A stretch of DNA of 64,000 nucleotides from Micromonospora trifolii (GTDB taxonomy: Bacteria > Actinomycetota > Actinomycetes > Mycobacteriales > Micromonosporaceae). The DNA is taken from positions 62,001-126,000 of the forward strand of contig NZ_JAKKFD010000022.1 of NCBI RefSeq assembly GCF_022229005.1, written 5' to 3'. Positions 41,520 through 50,157 of the stretch are shown one piece after another; within the stretch, counting starts at the first letter, position 1, and each line of letters starts with the position of its first letter. Below the pieces are notes generated by a model. The model saw only the letters and a program-made list of their open reading frames with translations, made no database searches and had not been told where the DNA came from. The translations under genes were made by a program, and so were the position numbers.

Positions 41520-43367
41520 GTGGACAGCTATCCGGCGATCGAGGATCACGGGCTCATCGGCGACCTGCAGACCGCCGCGCTGGTGACGTGTGACGGGACG
41601 GTCGACTGGTTCTGCGCGCCGCGGTTCGACTCGCCGAGCATCTTCGCCGCCCTGCTGGACAAGGAGAAGGGCGGCTACTTCCAGATCGCACCGCACGACG
41701 TGCGGTACGTGACCAAGCAGCTCTACCTCCCCGGCACACCCATCCTGATCACCCGGTTCATCAGCGCCGACGGGGTGGCCGAGGTGATGGACTTCATGCC
41801 GGTCACCGGCGAGCGGGCCACCGACGCGCATCGACTGGTCCGCACCGTCACCATGGTCCGCGGCAGCATGCGCTTCCGGGTGGAGTGCCGGCCGCGCTTC
41901 AACTACGCCCGCGACGAGCATCAGCTGGAGCGCCACCCCAACGGTTACGTCTTCCGTAGCCGGTCGGCGGCGCTGACGTTCAACCCGGTCGACCCGGTGC
42001 GGCGGTTGATCTCCGAACAGGGTGACGTCCACCTCGAGGGCGGCGACCTGGTCGCGTACGGCACGCTGAACGAGGGCGACACCGGCGGGGTGGTCCTGGA
42101 GACGGGTGGGACCGAGCCGCGCATCTTCGCGCCGGAAGAGATCCAGGGCATGTTCGAGTGGACCCGGGACTACTGGCGGCGCTGGCTCGAACGTTCCCGC
42201 TACACCGGCCGCTGGCGGGAGATGGTCGAGCGCTCGGCCATCACGCTCAAACTCATGACGTACGCGCCGACCGGCGCGATGATCGCCGCGCCCACCGCCG
42301 CGCTGCCCGAACTGGTCGGCGGGACGCGCAACTGGGACTACCGCTACACCTGGGTACGCGACACGTCGTTCTCGGTGCACGCGCTGCTCGGCCTCGGCTT
42401 CACCGAGGAGGTCAGCCGGTACATGAACTGGCTGGACGAGCGGATCCGCGAGGCCGGCGACCACCAGGACCCACTGAAGATCATGTACCGGGTGGACGGC
42501 TCCTCCGACCTGCACGAGGAGGTGCTGGACCACCTGGAGGGCTACCGCGGCTCCCGTCCGGTACGGATCGGCAACGGTGCCGCCGACCAGCTCCAGCTCG
42601 ACATCCACGGCGAGGCGCTCTACGCCATGCACCTCGCCGACGAGCAGGGCATCCGCGTCTCGCACCAGGTGTGGAAGAGCACCGTCCGCCTCGTCGACTG
42701 GCTCTGCCACAACTGGGACCAACCCGACGCCGGCATCTGGGAGAGCCGCCACCACCCCCGCAACTACACCTTCGGTCGGGTGATGTCCTGGGTCGCGCTG
42801 GACCGGGCCATCCGGCTGGCCACCCGCACCGGCCGCCCCGGAGACATGACCTGCTGGACCGAGCAACGCAACCGCATCTACAACCAGGTCATGGAGCGCG
42901 GATACGACCGGGCCCGCGGCACCTTCGTGCAGGCGTACGACGAGAACGTGCTGGACGCGGCGCTGCTCGCCATGCCGGCGGTCGGCTTCGTCACGCCGAG
43001 CGACCCACTGTGGCAGTCCACCTTGCAGGCGATCGAGCGCGAACTGGTCTCCGACAGCCTGGTCCACAGGTACGACCCGGTCCACTCCCCCGACGGTCTC
43101 CCCGGCCACGAGGGCACCTTCAACATGTGCACCTTCTGGTACGTGGAGGCGCTGGCCCGTGCCGGCCGTCTCGACGACGCCCGACTCACGTTCGAGAAGA
43201 TGTTCACCTTCAGCAACCACCTCGGCCTCTATGCCGAGGAGATCGCCGCGACCGGGGAGCAGATCGGCAACTATCCCCAGGCGTTCAGCCATCTCTCACT
43301 GATCAACTCTGCGCTGACGCTCAACGACCTGCTCGACACCGAGGCCGATGCCCGCCGGCGCCGGTAG
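41520..43367 (+). CDS. glycoside hydrolase family 15 protein (trehalase/glucoamylase type)
   Basis: The 615-residue product has an N-terminal beta-sandwich domain and a C-terminal (alpha/alpha)6 barrel as in bacterial GH15 enzymes. Motifs include GTRNWDYRYTWVRD near residue 270, EGTFNMCTFWYVEAL near 535 and the end YAEEIAATGEQIGNYPQAF, whose Glu residues match the catalytic positions in this family. Many actinobacterial GH15 proteins are trehalases; others cut alpha-glucans. The GTG at 41520 follows GGGGAGAG. It lies next to the LacI gene but has its own 150-base upstream gap, so shared control is only possible. Confidence 0.88.
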   Translation: MDSYPAIEDHGLIGDLQTAALVTCDGTVDWFCAPRFDSPSIFAALLDKEKGGYFQIAPHDVRYVTKQLYLPGTPILITRFISADGVAEVMDFMPVTGERATDAHRLVRTVTMVRGSMRFRVECRPRFNYARDEHQLERHPNGYVFRSRSAALTFNPVDPVRRLISEQGDVHLEGGDLVAYGTLNEGDTGGVVLETGGTEPRIFAPEEIQGMFEWTRDYWRRWLERSRYTGRWREMVERSAITLKLMTYAPTGAMIAAPTAALPELVGGTRNWDYRYTWVRDTSFSVHALLGLGFTEEVSRYMNWLDERIREAGDHQDPLKIMYRVDGSSDLHEEVLDHLEGYRGSRPVRIGNGAADQLQLDIHGEALYAMHLADEQGIRVSHQVWKSTVRLVDWLCHNWDQPDAGIWESRHHPRNYTFGRVMSWVALDRAIRLATRTGRPGDMTCWTEQRNRIYNQVMERGYDRARGTFVQAYDENVLDAALLAMPAVGFVTPSDPLWQSTLQAIERELVSDSLVHRYDPVHSPDGLPGHEGTFNMCTFWYVEALARAGRLDDARLTFEKMFTFSNHLGLYAEEIAATGEQIGNYPQAFSHLSLINSALTLNDLLDTEADARRRR

Positions 43368-43495
43368 CGCCAGCAGGTTCGGGTCAACCGCCGCCGGCGC
43401 AGAGCCGACGGCGGGAAGAGCTTGACGTGCCTGCGTCCATCGCGCATGGTCGATAGACATCGACCATCTCGAATGTATGAACGCGGGGAGAACCG

Positions 43496-44050
43496 ATGAA
43501 GGCCTTCATCACCACCGTCTCGGCTGCGGCCCTACTGCTCCTGGCCACGGGCGGCGCATCCCACGGGCAGCCGGCGGCCGACCCGCCCTGCTCCGGGCAG
43601 GTCCACCCGAACCCGGGGTTCGAGCGCGGCACCACCGGCTGGACGGCCGGCCCTCGCATCGTCGTGTTCGGTGACGCGACCCGGGCCGCGCACACCGGCC
43701 ACGCGTACGCCACCTTCGCCGGGCTGGACGTGACCCGCGCCGATCTGCTGCGCACCACAGTCACAGTGCCGGCCAACTGCGACCTGACGGTCCGCTTCTG
43801 GGTGCGGACCACCACCACGGAAACCAGCCGCGGCGACTACCTGAACGTCGGACTGGCGGTCACCGGAATACCCCCGAAGACGAGGTTCTCGCTGGCCTTC
43901 GACGGCGGGGCGCCGTGGCGGCAGTACGTCATGTCGAGCGGCACCGCGACGACCGAACGCACCGCGACGGTCAGCTTCCTCGCCAGCGAGACGGCCGGCA
44001 ACGGCGCCACGACCTTCGACGTCGACGACACGTCCTTCACGTTGAGCTGA
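43496..44050 (+). CDS. secreted protein with carbohydrate-binding-like jelly roll
   Basis: This 184-residue protein has a Sec signal peptide (MKAFITTVSAAALLLLATGG, cleavage near residue 24), then a beta-sandwich that begins with NPGFERGTTGWTAGP, the opening typical of CBM4/9-like jelly rolls, with a Cys pair likely bridged (PPCSGQ and PANCDL). No catalytic motif is present. It probably binds sugars or a cell-surface polymer outside the cell. Its 3' end overlaps the opposing gene by 14 bases. Confidence 0.72.
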   Translation: MKAFITTVSAAALLLLATGGASHGQPAADPPCSGQVHPNPGFERGTTGWTAGPRIVVFGDATRAAHTGHAYATFAGLDVTRADLLRTTVTVPANCDLTVRFWVRTTTTETSRGDYLNVGLAVTGIPPKTRFSLAFDGGAPWRQYVMSSGTATTERTATVSFLASETAGNGATTFDVDDTSFTLS

Positions 44051-44807
44051 CCTGGGCAGGGGACCAGTCCACCGTCTCGAGAGCGCTGTGACTCTTGACC
44101 GCCTCGACCAGTTGCTCGGACCCGCTGACCTTGGTGCCGAACAGGTCCCAGTCCGTCCAGATGAACCAGGACCGGTCCGTGGGCCACAGATTCGTCGGTG
44201 AGAACGGGTAGGGCCCTCCACGTTCTTCGATCAGTTCGGGGACTGCCGACAACGGTCCCCGCCACACGTGCTGGTCGTCGAAGTCACCGGCCGGCAAGGA
44301 CGCGTAGAAGGCGACGCAGTCGGTCCCGGGGCCGTCGACCGACAAACGGCTCACGGTCTCCAGTAGGGCGTCAAGGCTCTCCTCGTCGAGGGACCCTTCG
44401 GGCGGTGGCTGGACGGCGACCGGCCAACTGCGGTGCGGGAACCAGCGGTGGCATGGCGGGTAACTCCGATTCGACGCCTGCCCCTCGGTGAGATGCTGCG
44501 ACCAGAGCGCCCGTCGCCAAGGGCTTCCCGGCCGGACAACGAAACCCAGGGGAATACCGGTGTCGGTGGTGTCCTCGTCGAGGTTTATGCCTCCGATGAT
44601 CTCCGGCGCGAGGTCGCCGGATTCGAGCCGGTGGCGATGCAGCTCGTCGTGAGTACCCAGACCCGCAAGGCCGGGATTCTCGTACATGGCATGAAGAACC
44701 CAGGTCGACGATTGCCAACCAACGGCGTCGTAGCCGGTGGTCGCCTCCCGAACAGGACGGTCTGCAAGCCAGGTCAGCAGCGCCGCCGGAGCCTCAACGC
44801 GTTTCAT
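44037..44807 (-). CDS. conserved actinobacterial protein of unknown function
   Basis: This 256-residue protein has no motif I recognise. The C-terminal part SPTNLWPTDRSWFIWTDWDL is rich in Trp and resembles a sequence common in hypothetical actinomycete proteins related to immunity or SUKH-like families, but I cannot assign it. I chose ATG at 44807 (MKRVEAPAALLTWL); the frame extends back to 44831. The stop lies inside the opposing secreted-protein gene, a 14-base convergent overlap. Confidence 0.65.
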   Translation of the reverse strand: MKRVEAPAALLTWLADRPVREATTGYDAVGWQSSTWVLHAMYENPGLAGLGTHDELHRHRLESGDLAPEIIGGINLDEDTTDTGIPLGFVVRPGSPWRRALWSQHLTEGQASNRSYPPCHRWFPHRSWPVAVQPPPEGSLDEESLDALLETVSRLSVDGPGTDCVAFYASLPAGDFDDQHVWRGPLSAVPELIEERGGPYPFSPTNLWPTDRSWFIWTDWDLFGTKVSGSEQLVEAVKSHSALETVDWSPAQVSST

Positions 44808-45076
44808 CGCCACGCCGTCATCGTGCCGCACCCGGGCCCCGAGCCATCAGGGCACCCGCACTGCTCGGAACGCCCCCGCAGAACAGAGAAAGACTGAACT
44901 GTCAATATGCGAATCGGGATTGCGAGGTCACAAGCAACCCCGGAACTGCAAGGCATTGAGATTCCGATCTCTGCCGGCGAATCTTATGGCCGGTGAGGGA
45001 AACGAACTCTATGCTTGCCGCCGAATGCGCTGCGGCTCGTCCGAGCCGAGGGTTACCCCGATACAAGGATTTGCGA

Positions 45077-47266
45077 ATGCACCGGAAGTCTGCTCTGAGC
45101 AACGGCACTGCTGACGTCGGCGAAGGGGCACCTGACGGCCACCTGCCGGCCGCTACCGCAGAGGGTGCCGCGCGCCGATCCGCGGTCGCCGAGGAACAGG
45201 CATTTCTGGATTTGGCCACGGCCCGGCGCGGCAGGCTGGCCGATCACCTGCAGGTCGAGCTTTCGACAGAGGCAGTGGACGCGTTGGAACGGGCCCGGCA
45301 GCGCATGCTCCGGCAGCAGTACGACGAGCTGCGGCGAGCAGAGGAAGGGTTGGTCTTCGGCCGCCTCGACGGCCTTGATGGCACAGTGCGCCACGTGGGC
45401 CGTATCGGTCTCCGTAACGAGGGCGAGGGCGCTGAGCCACTGCTGGTGGACTGGCGCGCGCCCGCAGCGCGGCCCTTCTACACCGCGACGGCTGTCGACC
45501 CACAGGGCCAGGCACGGCGCCGGCACATCCGTACGACGGGATCGGCCGTCGTCGGCGTGGACGACGAACCTCTGGACGGGTCCACAACTGCGGAACTCGT
45601 CGGGGAAGGCGCTCTACTGGCCGCCCTCGACCAGCGGCGCACCGGTCACATGTCGACGGCGATCTCCACCCTGCAACGCGAGCAGGACGACATCATTCGG
45701 GCTGAGGCGACCGGTCCGCTGGTCGTCCAGGGCGGTCCCGGCACGGGCAAGACCGTGGTTGCCCTGCATCGCGTCGCGTACCTGCTGTTCACCCACCGAA
45801 AGCTGGCCGACCAGGCGGTCCTGGTTCTGGGCCCCTCGCCGCGGTTCCTCCAGTACATCGCCCAGGTGCTGCCCGCGCTCGGTGAGACCGCCGTCGTCTC
45901 GGCGACCTGCGACACCCTGCTGGCCGACGCCCACGTGGGCCGCGACGAGAGCCGGCTTCTCGCCGAGATCAAGGGCCGCGCCCTCTGGCAGCCCGCGCTC
46001 GAAGGCTACGTCGCGTCGCTGCTCCCCCGGCCGCGCGAGCTGAAGCTGCGCTGGGAGGGCGATTTCTACGTCATCCCGGCCGCAACTGTGGCGCAGGCGC
46101 TCGCCTCGGCGGTGCAGGGACGCCCGTACCACCGCGCCCGGGCGGCGTTCGCCGAGCAACTGCACCACCTCCTGGCCGATGTCGTCGCCGAGCAGCGCGA
46201 GGCGCTGATGGAGGAGATGGAGGAGGGCTTCGAGGACATCCTCGCCCGCGTCGACAGGGGCATGGGGCAGGACCACCCCTCCACCCGGACGTCCACCGGC
46301 AGCGACATCGACGGTCTGCTCTCCGAGGAGGAAGTCGAGCAGCTTCGTAGTCGTATCGCCGAGAACGCCACCATCGCCCGGTTCATCGAGGCGTGGTGGC
46401 CCACCCTCGACCCCGAAACCCTGTTGGGTGACTTCCTGACCGACAGCACCCTGCTGGCCCGGTTCGCCCCGCAGCTGTCCCCCGAGGAGATCGCCGCCGT
46501 CGCGGCCGAGCCCACCCCGTGGGCATCAAGCGACATCCCGCTGCTCGATGCCCTCGCCGACCTGCTCGGCGAGGTCGACACCCCGCAACCGCAGGGCGAG
46601 TTCCTCGCCGAACGCGCACGTCGTCAGCGCGGCTGGGTGTACGGCCACGTGGTCGTCGATGAGGCGCAGGAACTGTCCGATATGCAGTGGCAGATGGTTC
46701 TCCGACGTTGTCCCAGTCGCTCCATCACCGCAGTCGGCGACATCGACCAGGCCGAGGCAGCCCACCGGCACACGACGTGGGCACAAGCGGTGGAGTCTGC
46801 CTTCGGAGACCGCTGGACCGGCGCGGAACTCACCATCTGCTACCGGACCCCGCGCGAGGTCATGGACCTCACCGAGCCGGTCCTGAAGAAGGCTGGCAGC
46901 CACAACACGCCGCCACGAGCAGTACGCGCCTCCGGCATCGCCCCCTGGGAGCTCGCGATCACACCCGCTGAGCTCGCGGGCGCCGCCGTGGAAGCGGTGC
47001 GGCAGTTGCAGCAGCGGTGGCACGGCGGCACTGTCGGCATCATCGCCCCCGCGGACCGCGTCGCCACACTCCAAGCCGTGCTGAGTGACGTGCCAGTGCT
47101 CACCGCAACCCAGTCCAAGGGACTGGAATGGGACGCGACGCTCCTCGTCGACCCTCAGGGCATCGCCGCCGAACCGCGCGGCTGGAACGGCCTCTATGTC
47201 GCGCTCACCCGATGCACCCAGGAACTCGGACAGCTGACACTCACGCAGCATTCGCCGCGCCCGTGA
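45077..47266 (+). CDS. HelD-like superfamily 1 helicase/RNA polymerase-associated ATPase
   Basis: This 729-residue protein is UvrD/Rep-like, with Walker A GGPGTGKT, motif II VVVDEAQEL, a further ITAVGDIDQA motif (III) and TICYRTPREVM (IV), and ends in motif VI LYVALTRCTQEL. HelD proteins bind RNA polymerase, remove it from DNA and help recycle it; some actinobacterial members protect against rifamycins. The N-terminal coiled coil (about residues 30-110) that enters the polymerase secondary channel is present. The ATG at 45077 follows AAGGA seven bases upstream; the frame is open to 44993. I saw no rifamycin-associated palindrome upstream. Confidence 0.85.
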   Translation: MHRKSALSNGTADVGEGAPDGHLPAATAEGAARRSAVAEEQAFLDLATARRGRLADHLQVELSTEAVDALERARQRMLRQQYDELRRAEEGLVFGRLDGLDGTVRHVGRIGLRNEGEGAEPLLVDWRAPAARPFYTATAVDPQGQARRRHIRTTGSAVVGVDDEPLDGSTTAELVGEGALLAALDQRRTGHMSTAISTLQREQDDIIRAEATGPLVVQGGPGTGKTVVALHRVAYLLFTHRKLADQAVLVLGPSPRFLQYIAQVLPALGETAVVSATCDTLLADAHVGRDESRLLAEIKGRALWQPALEGYVASLLPRPRELKLRWEGDFYVIPAATVAQALASAVQGRPYHRARAAFAEQLHHLLADVVAEQREALMEEMEEGFEDILARVDRGMGQDHPSTRTSTGSDIDGLLSEEEVEQLRSRIAENATIARFIEAWWPTLDPETLLGDFLTDSTLLARFAPQLSPEEIAAVAAEPTPWASSDIPLLDALADLLGEVDTPQPQGEFLAERARRQRGWVYGHVVVDEAQELSDMQWQMVLRRCPSRSITAVGDIDQAEAAHRHTTWAQAVESAFGDRWTGAELTICYRTPREVMDLTEPVLKKAGSHNTPPRAVRASGIAPWELAITPAELAGAAVEAVRQLQQRWHGGTVGIIAPADRVATLQAVLSDVPVLTATQSKGLEWDATLLVDPQGIAAEPRGWNGLYVALTRCTQELGQLTLTQHSPRP

Positions 47267-47390
47267 GACCCGGACAGGCCCGCTCAGCCTCGCAGGTTGG
47301 GACGAGGTCAGTGCGATCCGTCCAGGAACCCCCGTACGACGACGTCACCGCCGGTCGCCGGTGTCATCCCGCCTCAGTGATCATTGACCG

Positions 47391-48386
47391 GTGATGACCC
47401 CTGCGGCGGCGCCGGCCGACTCCGGTGCGTTCTCGTTGGCCGTTCCGCCACTGTTCGCCGCCTTGGCTCCGGCGCGGAGCATCCTCATCGCCGGCGCGGG
47501 CGGCGGTTTCGACGTCTACGCGGGCCTGCCCCTGGCGATCGCCCTGTGGCACGCCGGCGCGCAGGTGCACCTGGCCAGCCTCTCCTTTTCGGAACTCGAG
47601 TTGATCGACCGGGACGCGTGGGTGGTGGAGAACCTCGCAGCGGTTCAGCCGGACACCACCAGCCCCGACTGGTACTTCCCCGAGCGGACGCTCGCCCGAT
47701 GGCTGGCGGCTCAGCAACTGCCGTCGACGGTGTACGCGTTTCCGCCGCTCGGTGTCCAGCCGTTGCGGACCGCGTACCGGCATCTGGTGGAAGACCTCGA
47801 CATCGACGCGGTGGTGCTGGTCGACGGCGGCACCGATGTGCTGCTGCGTGGCGACGAGAGCAACCTCGGCACTCCGGTGGAGGACATGACCAGCCTGGCC
47901 GCCGTGGCCGCGCTGGACGTACCGGTCAAGCTGGTGACCAGCCTGGGCTTCGGCATCGACGCCTACGACGGCGTCAACCATGTCGAGGTGCTGGAGAACC
48001 TGGCCGCGCTCGACCGCGACGGTGGTTACCTCGGCGCCCTGTCCATCCCCGGTTCCAGCCGGGAGGCGAAGCTCTACCGCGCTGCCGTCGCTGACGCCCA
48101 GGCCGCTACCCCGCAGCGGCCGAGCATCGTTCAGGGACAGATCGCCGCCGCCACCAACGGCGAGTTCGGGGACGTCCGATTCAGCCGACGCACCGGCAGT
48201 GGCGATCTGTTCGTCAACCCGCTGATGGCGATCTACTTCACAGTCGATCTCGACAAACTCGCGGCCCGATGCCTCTACCTCGACCGCATAGAGAACACCA
48301 TCGGTAGACGGCAGGTCATCACACGCATCCAAGCGTTCCGCGACGAGCAACTGCGCTCGCGCATCCCCCGCGCCTTCCCGCACTGA
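47391..48386 (+). CDS. DUF1152 domain-containing protein
   Basis: This 331-residue protein fits the DUF1152 family, with the N-terminal glycine loop AGAGGGFDVYAGLPLAIAL and the VLVDGGTDVLLRGDE motif, which suggests a nucleotide- or substrate-binding fold. No reaction is known for the family, so no function is given. The start may be GTG at 47391 or the ATG three bases later. The gene stands alone; a hairpin at 48392-48425 follows it. Confidence 0.78.
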   Translation: MMTPAAAPADSGAFSLAVPPLFAALAPARSILIAGAGGGFDVYAGLPLAIALWHAGAQVHLASLSFSELELIDRDAWVVENLAAVQPDTTSPDWYFPERTLARWLAAQQLPSTVYAFPPLGVQPLRTAYRHLVEDLDIDAVVLVDGGTDVLLRGDESNLGTPVEDMTSLAAVAALDVPVKLVTSLGFGIDAYDGVNHVEVLENLAALDRDGGYLGALSIPGSSREAKLYRAAVADAQAATPQRPSIVQGQIAAATNGEFGDVRFSRRTGSGDLFVNPLMAIYFTVDLDKLAARCLYLDRIENTIGRRQVITRIQAFRDEQLRSRIPRAFPH

Positions 48387-48391
48387 TCCGG

Positions 48392-48425
48392 CACCGCGCA
48401 TATCCGGCCAGCACACGGCGCGGTG
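48392..48425. terminator. hairpin between the DUF1152 and hydrolase genes
   Basis: CACCGCGC pairs perfectly with GCGCGGTG over 8 bp with an 18-base loop, six bases after the DUF1152 stop and before the opposing hydrolase stop. Confidence 0.5.
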
Positions 48426-48495
48426 TCACTCGATTAGACGGCGGCTGTCCGACTCACCGAAGGATCACCGCAGGCTTCGGACGCTCAAGCCCTCG

Positions 48496-49275
48496 TCAAG
48501 CGTGACGGCTCTTGGACATCTGCATCGAGCGTGTGGTGGCGCGGGCGGCGGTGTCGATGAGGTCTGCGACCGGGCCGGGTTGCGAGACCGCCACAGCGTG
48601 GGAGGCGGCGATCTCAACCGCCGTGGACCCCGCCCGGTCGGCCAGGAAGCGCTGCAGGTCTGGAGGAATGCCCTGGTCCTGGGTGGTGATCAGGGTCCAG
48701 GAGGGGATCGTCTTCCAGGCGGCCTTGGTCACGCCCTCCTCTTGGGCGCTCGCCGAGGCGGGTCGCTGCGTCGCCGCCATGATTGTGGCGGTTTCGGGGT
48801 CGACATCGGCGGCGAACACCTCGGGGAACTTGTCCTGCAGGAGGTACTGATCCATCGTCGTGCCACCGTCATCGGAGGGGATCGGCACCATGCTGATGCT
48901 GGAGGGGAGCTGACTTCCGGGGTACCTGCCGACCAACTCGATCACACTCTCGCCTACGTCCGGGCTCACGCTGGCGACGTACACCAGGGCCTTGACGTTG
49001 CTGGCACCGTCCGCGGCCTCGGTCATGACCAGCCCGCCGTAGGAATGGGCGGCCATCACGACCGGTCCGGGCAGGCTGTCCAAAAGAGCCCGAACGTACG
49101 CGGCGTCCTTCTGCACACCGCGCAGCGGGTTGGCGACCGCAATGACCGGATAACCCCGACGCTTGAGGTTGGCAATCACCCCATTCCAACTCGACGAGCC
49201 GGCGAATGCGCCGTGAATCAGCACAACTGTCGGCATCCCTGCCTCCTGGGCAGACATGTCAGGAGCAGCGCTCAT
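48496..49275 (-). CDS. alpha/beta-fold hydrolase under TetR control
   Basis: This 259-residue enzyme has the alpha/beta hydrolase layout: VVLIHGAFAG oxyanion loop, nucleophile Ser in AAHSYGGLV (the G-x-S-x-G variant H-S-Y-G-G), and a C-terminal SHAVAVSQP with the catalytic His. Its substrate is unknown; related proteins are esterases or hydrolases of aromatic compounds. The ATG at 49275 follows AAAGGA; the longer frame to 49422 is not used. It is divergent from the TetR gene, with an operator in the shared upstream region. Confidence 0.83.
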   Translation of the reverse strand: MSAAPDMSAQEAGMPTVVLIHGAFAGSSSWNGVIANLKRRGYPVIAVANPLRGVQKDAAYVRALLDSLPGPVVMAAHSYGGLVMTEAADGASNVKALVYVASVSPDVGESVIELVGRYPGSQLPSSISMVPIPSDDGGTTMDQYLLQDKFPEVFAADVDPETATIMAATQRPASASAQEEGVTKAAWKTIPSWTLITTQDQGIPPDLQRFLADRAGSTAVEIAASHAVAVSQPGPVADLIDTAARATTRSMQMSKSRHA

Positions 49276-49424
49276 CTGGAGTCCTTTCAAGAGGCTCCGC
49301 CGGCGATCCCGGCTCCGGTACCTTGCAGCACCCAGAATCCAGCATTGATCAGGCCACTGTCTGCGAGATCGAGAATGAAGCGCCGCGCCGAACGTCGGAG
49401 CGAAATGCCTGACAGGAACCAATC

Positions 49425-49442
49425 AGACCGAACGTTCTATCG
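49425..49442. promoter_or_regulatory. TetR operator, site A
   Basis: AGACCGAACGTTCTATCG is an imperfect 18-bp palindrome (pattern GAnnGAAC-GTTCnnTC) that ends 14 bases before the TetR start. Two close copies flank the EthD promoter at 52579-52596 and 52631-52648, so it is very likely the autoregulatory site. Confidence 0.75.
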
Positions 49443-49455
49443 CTAAGATGGTGGG

Positions 49456-50064
49456 ATGGCGAGCGACGAACGTAGTGCCCGGCCCTCTGAGGCACGCCTC
49501 AAGCTTCTGCGCACGGCGACCAGGATCTTCTATGCGGAGGGTATTCACGCCGTCGGCGTCGACCGGATCATCGCCGAGGCGAAGGTGACCAGGGCTACCT
49601 TCTACCGCCACTTCCCCAGCAAGGACGACCTCATCCTGGCCTACCTGCGTGAGGTCCATCGGCTGGAGCGCGGCATGGTCGACGAGGCACTCGCCGCCAA
49701 CCGCTCGCCGGTCGATCCGCTCCTGGCCATCGCCAATTCCATCGCTCAGAACATCCAGTCCCCCGGGTTCCGCGGATGCGCGTTCCTGAACGCAGCGGCG
49801 GAATATCCCGACACGAACCATCCCGTGCACCAGGAACTCACGGCCCACCGACAATGGTTCCTGGACACCATCACCACGCTCATGGCGCAGGTCCACGAAG
49901 GAACGGCAGATCCCGCGGCGCGCCACTTCGTCATGCTCCGAGACGGCGCCATGGCGGCCGGATGCCTCTCCGACCCCACATTGGTGTCCGAGACCTTCCT
50001 GCGCGGTATCGAAGGACTTCTCAGGATCAACTCGGAACGTCAGTCGACTGAGGCGGCCCGTTAG
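49456..50064 (+). CDS. TetR/AcrR-family regulator
   Basis: The 202-residue protein has an N-terminal TetR helix-turn-helix (ATRIFYAEGIHAVGVDRIIA then VTRATFYRHFPSKDDL, residues about 20-66) and a ligand-binding helical C-terminal domain. It is divergent from the alpha/beta hydrolase gene and its own start lies 14 bases after operator site A. Two more copies of that operator lie upstream of the EthD-membrane protein-flavoprotein operon, so the regulon should include both. The inducer is probably a small aromatic or reactive compound (inference from the target genes). Confidence 0.88.
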   Translation: MASDERSARPSEARLKLLRTATRIFYAEGIHAVGVDRIIAEAKVTRATFYRHFPSKDDLILAYLREVHRLERGMVDEALAANRSPVDPLLAIANSIAQNIQSPGFRGCAFLNAAAEYPDTNHPVHQELTAHRQWFLDTITTLMAQVHEGTADPAARHFVMLRDGAMAAGCLSDPTLVSETFLRGIEGLLRINSERQSTEAAR

Positions 50065-50157
50065 CCGCAGCGCGACCGCCCCGCAGGGCCTCGTGCCGGG
50101 CCACCCCCGGACGAGCGGACTCGACCGGGGGTGGGGCGGACGGCCGCACGGCTCGGG

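Noticed and set aside
41337..43292. A 651-codon open frame on the minus strand
   Set aside because: It lies opposite the GH15 gene, which has clear family motifs; the composition is a high-GC shadow with no recognisable domain.
44993..45076. Rifamycin-associated element upstream of the HelD gene
   Set aside because: Some HelD genes have such a palindrome, but no inverted repeat of the right kind is present in the gap.
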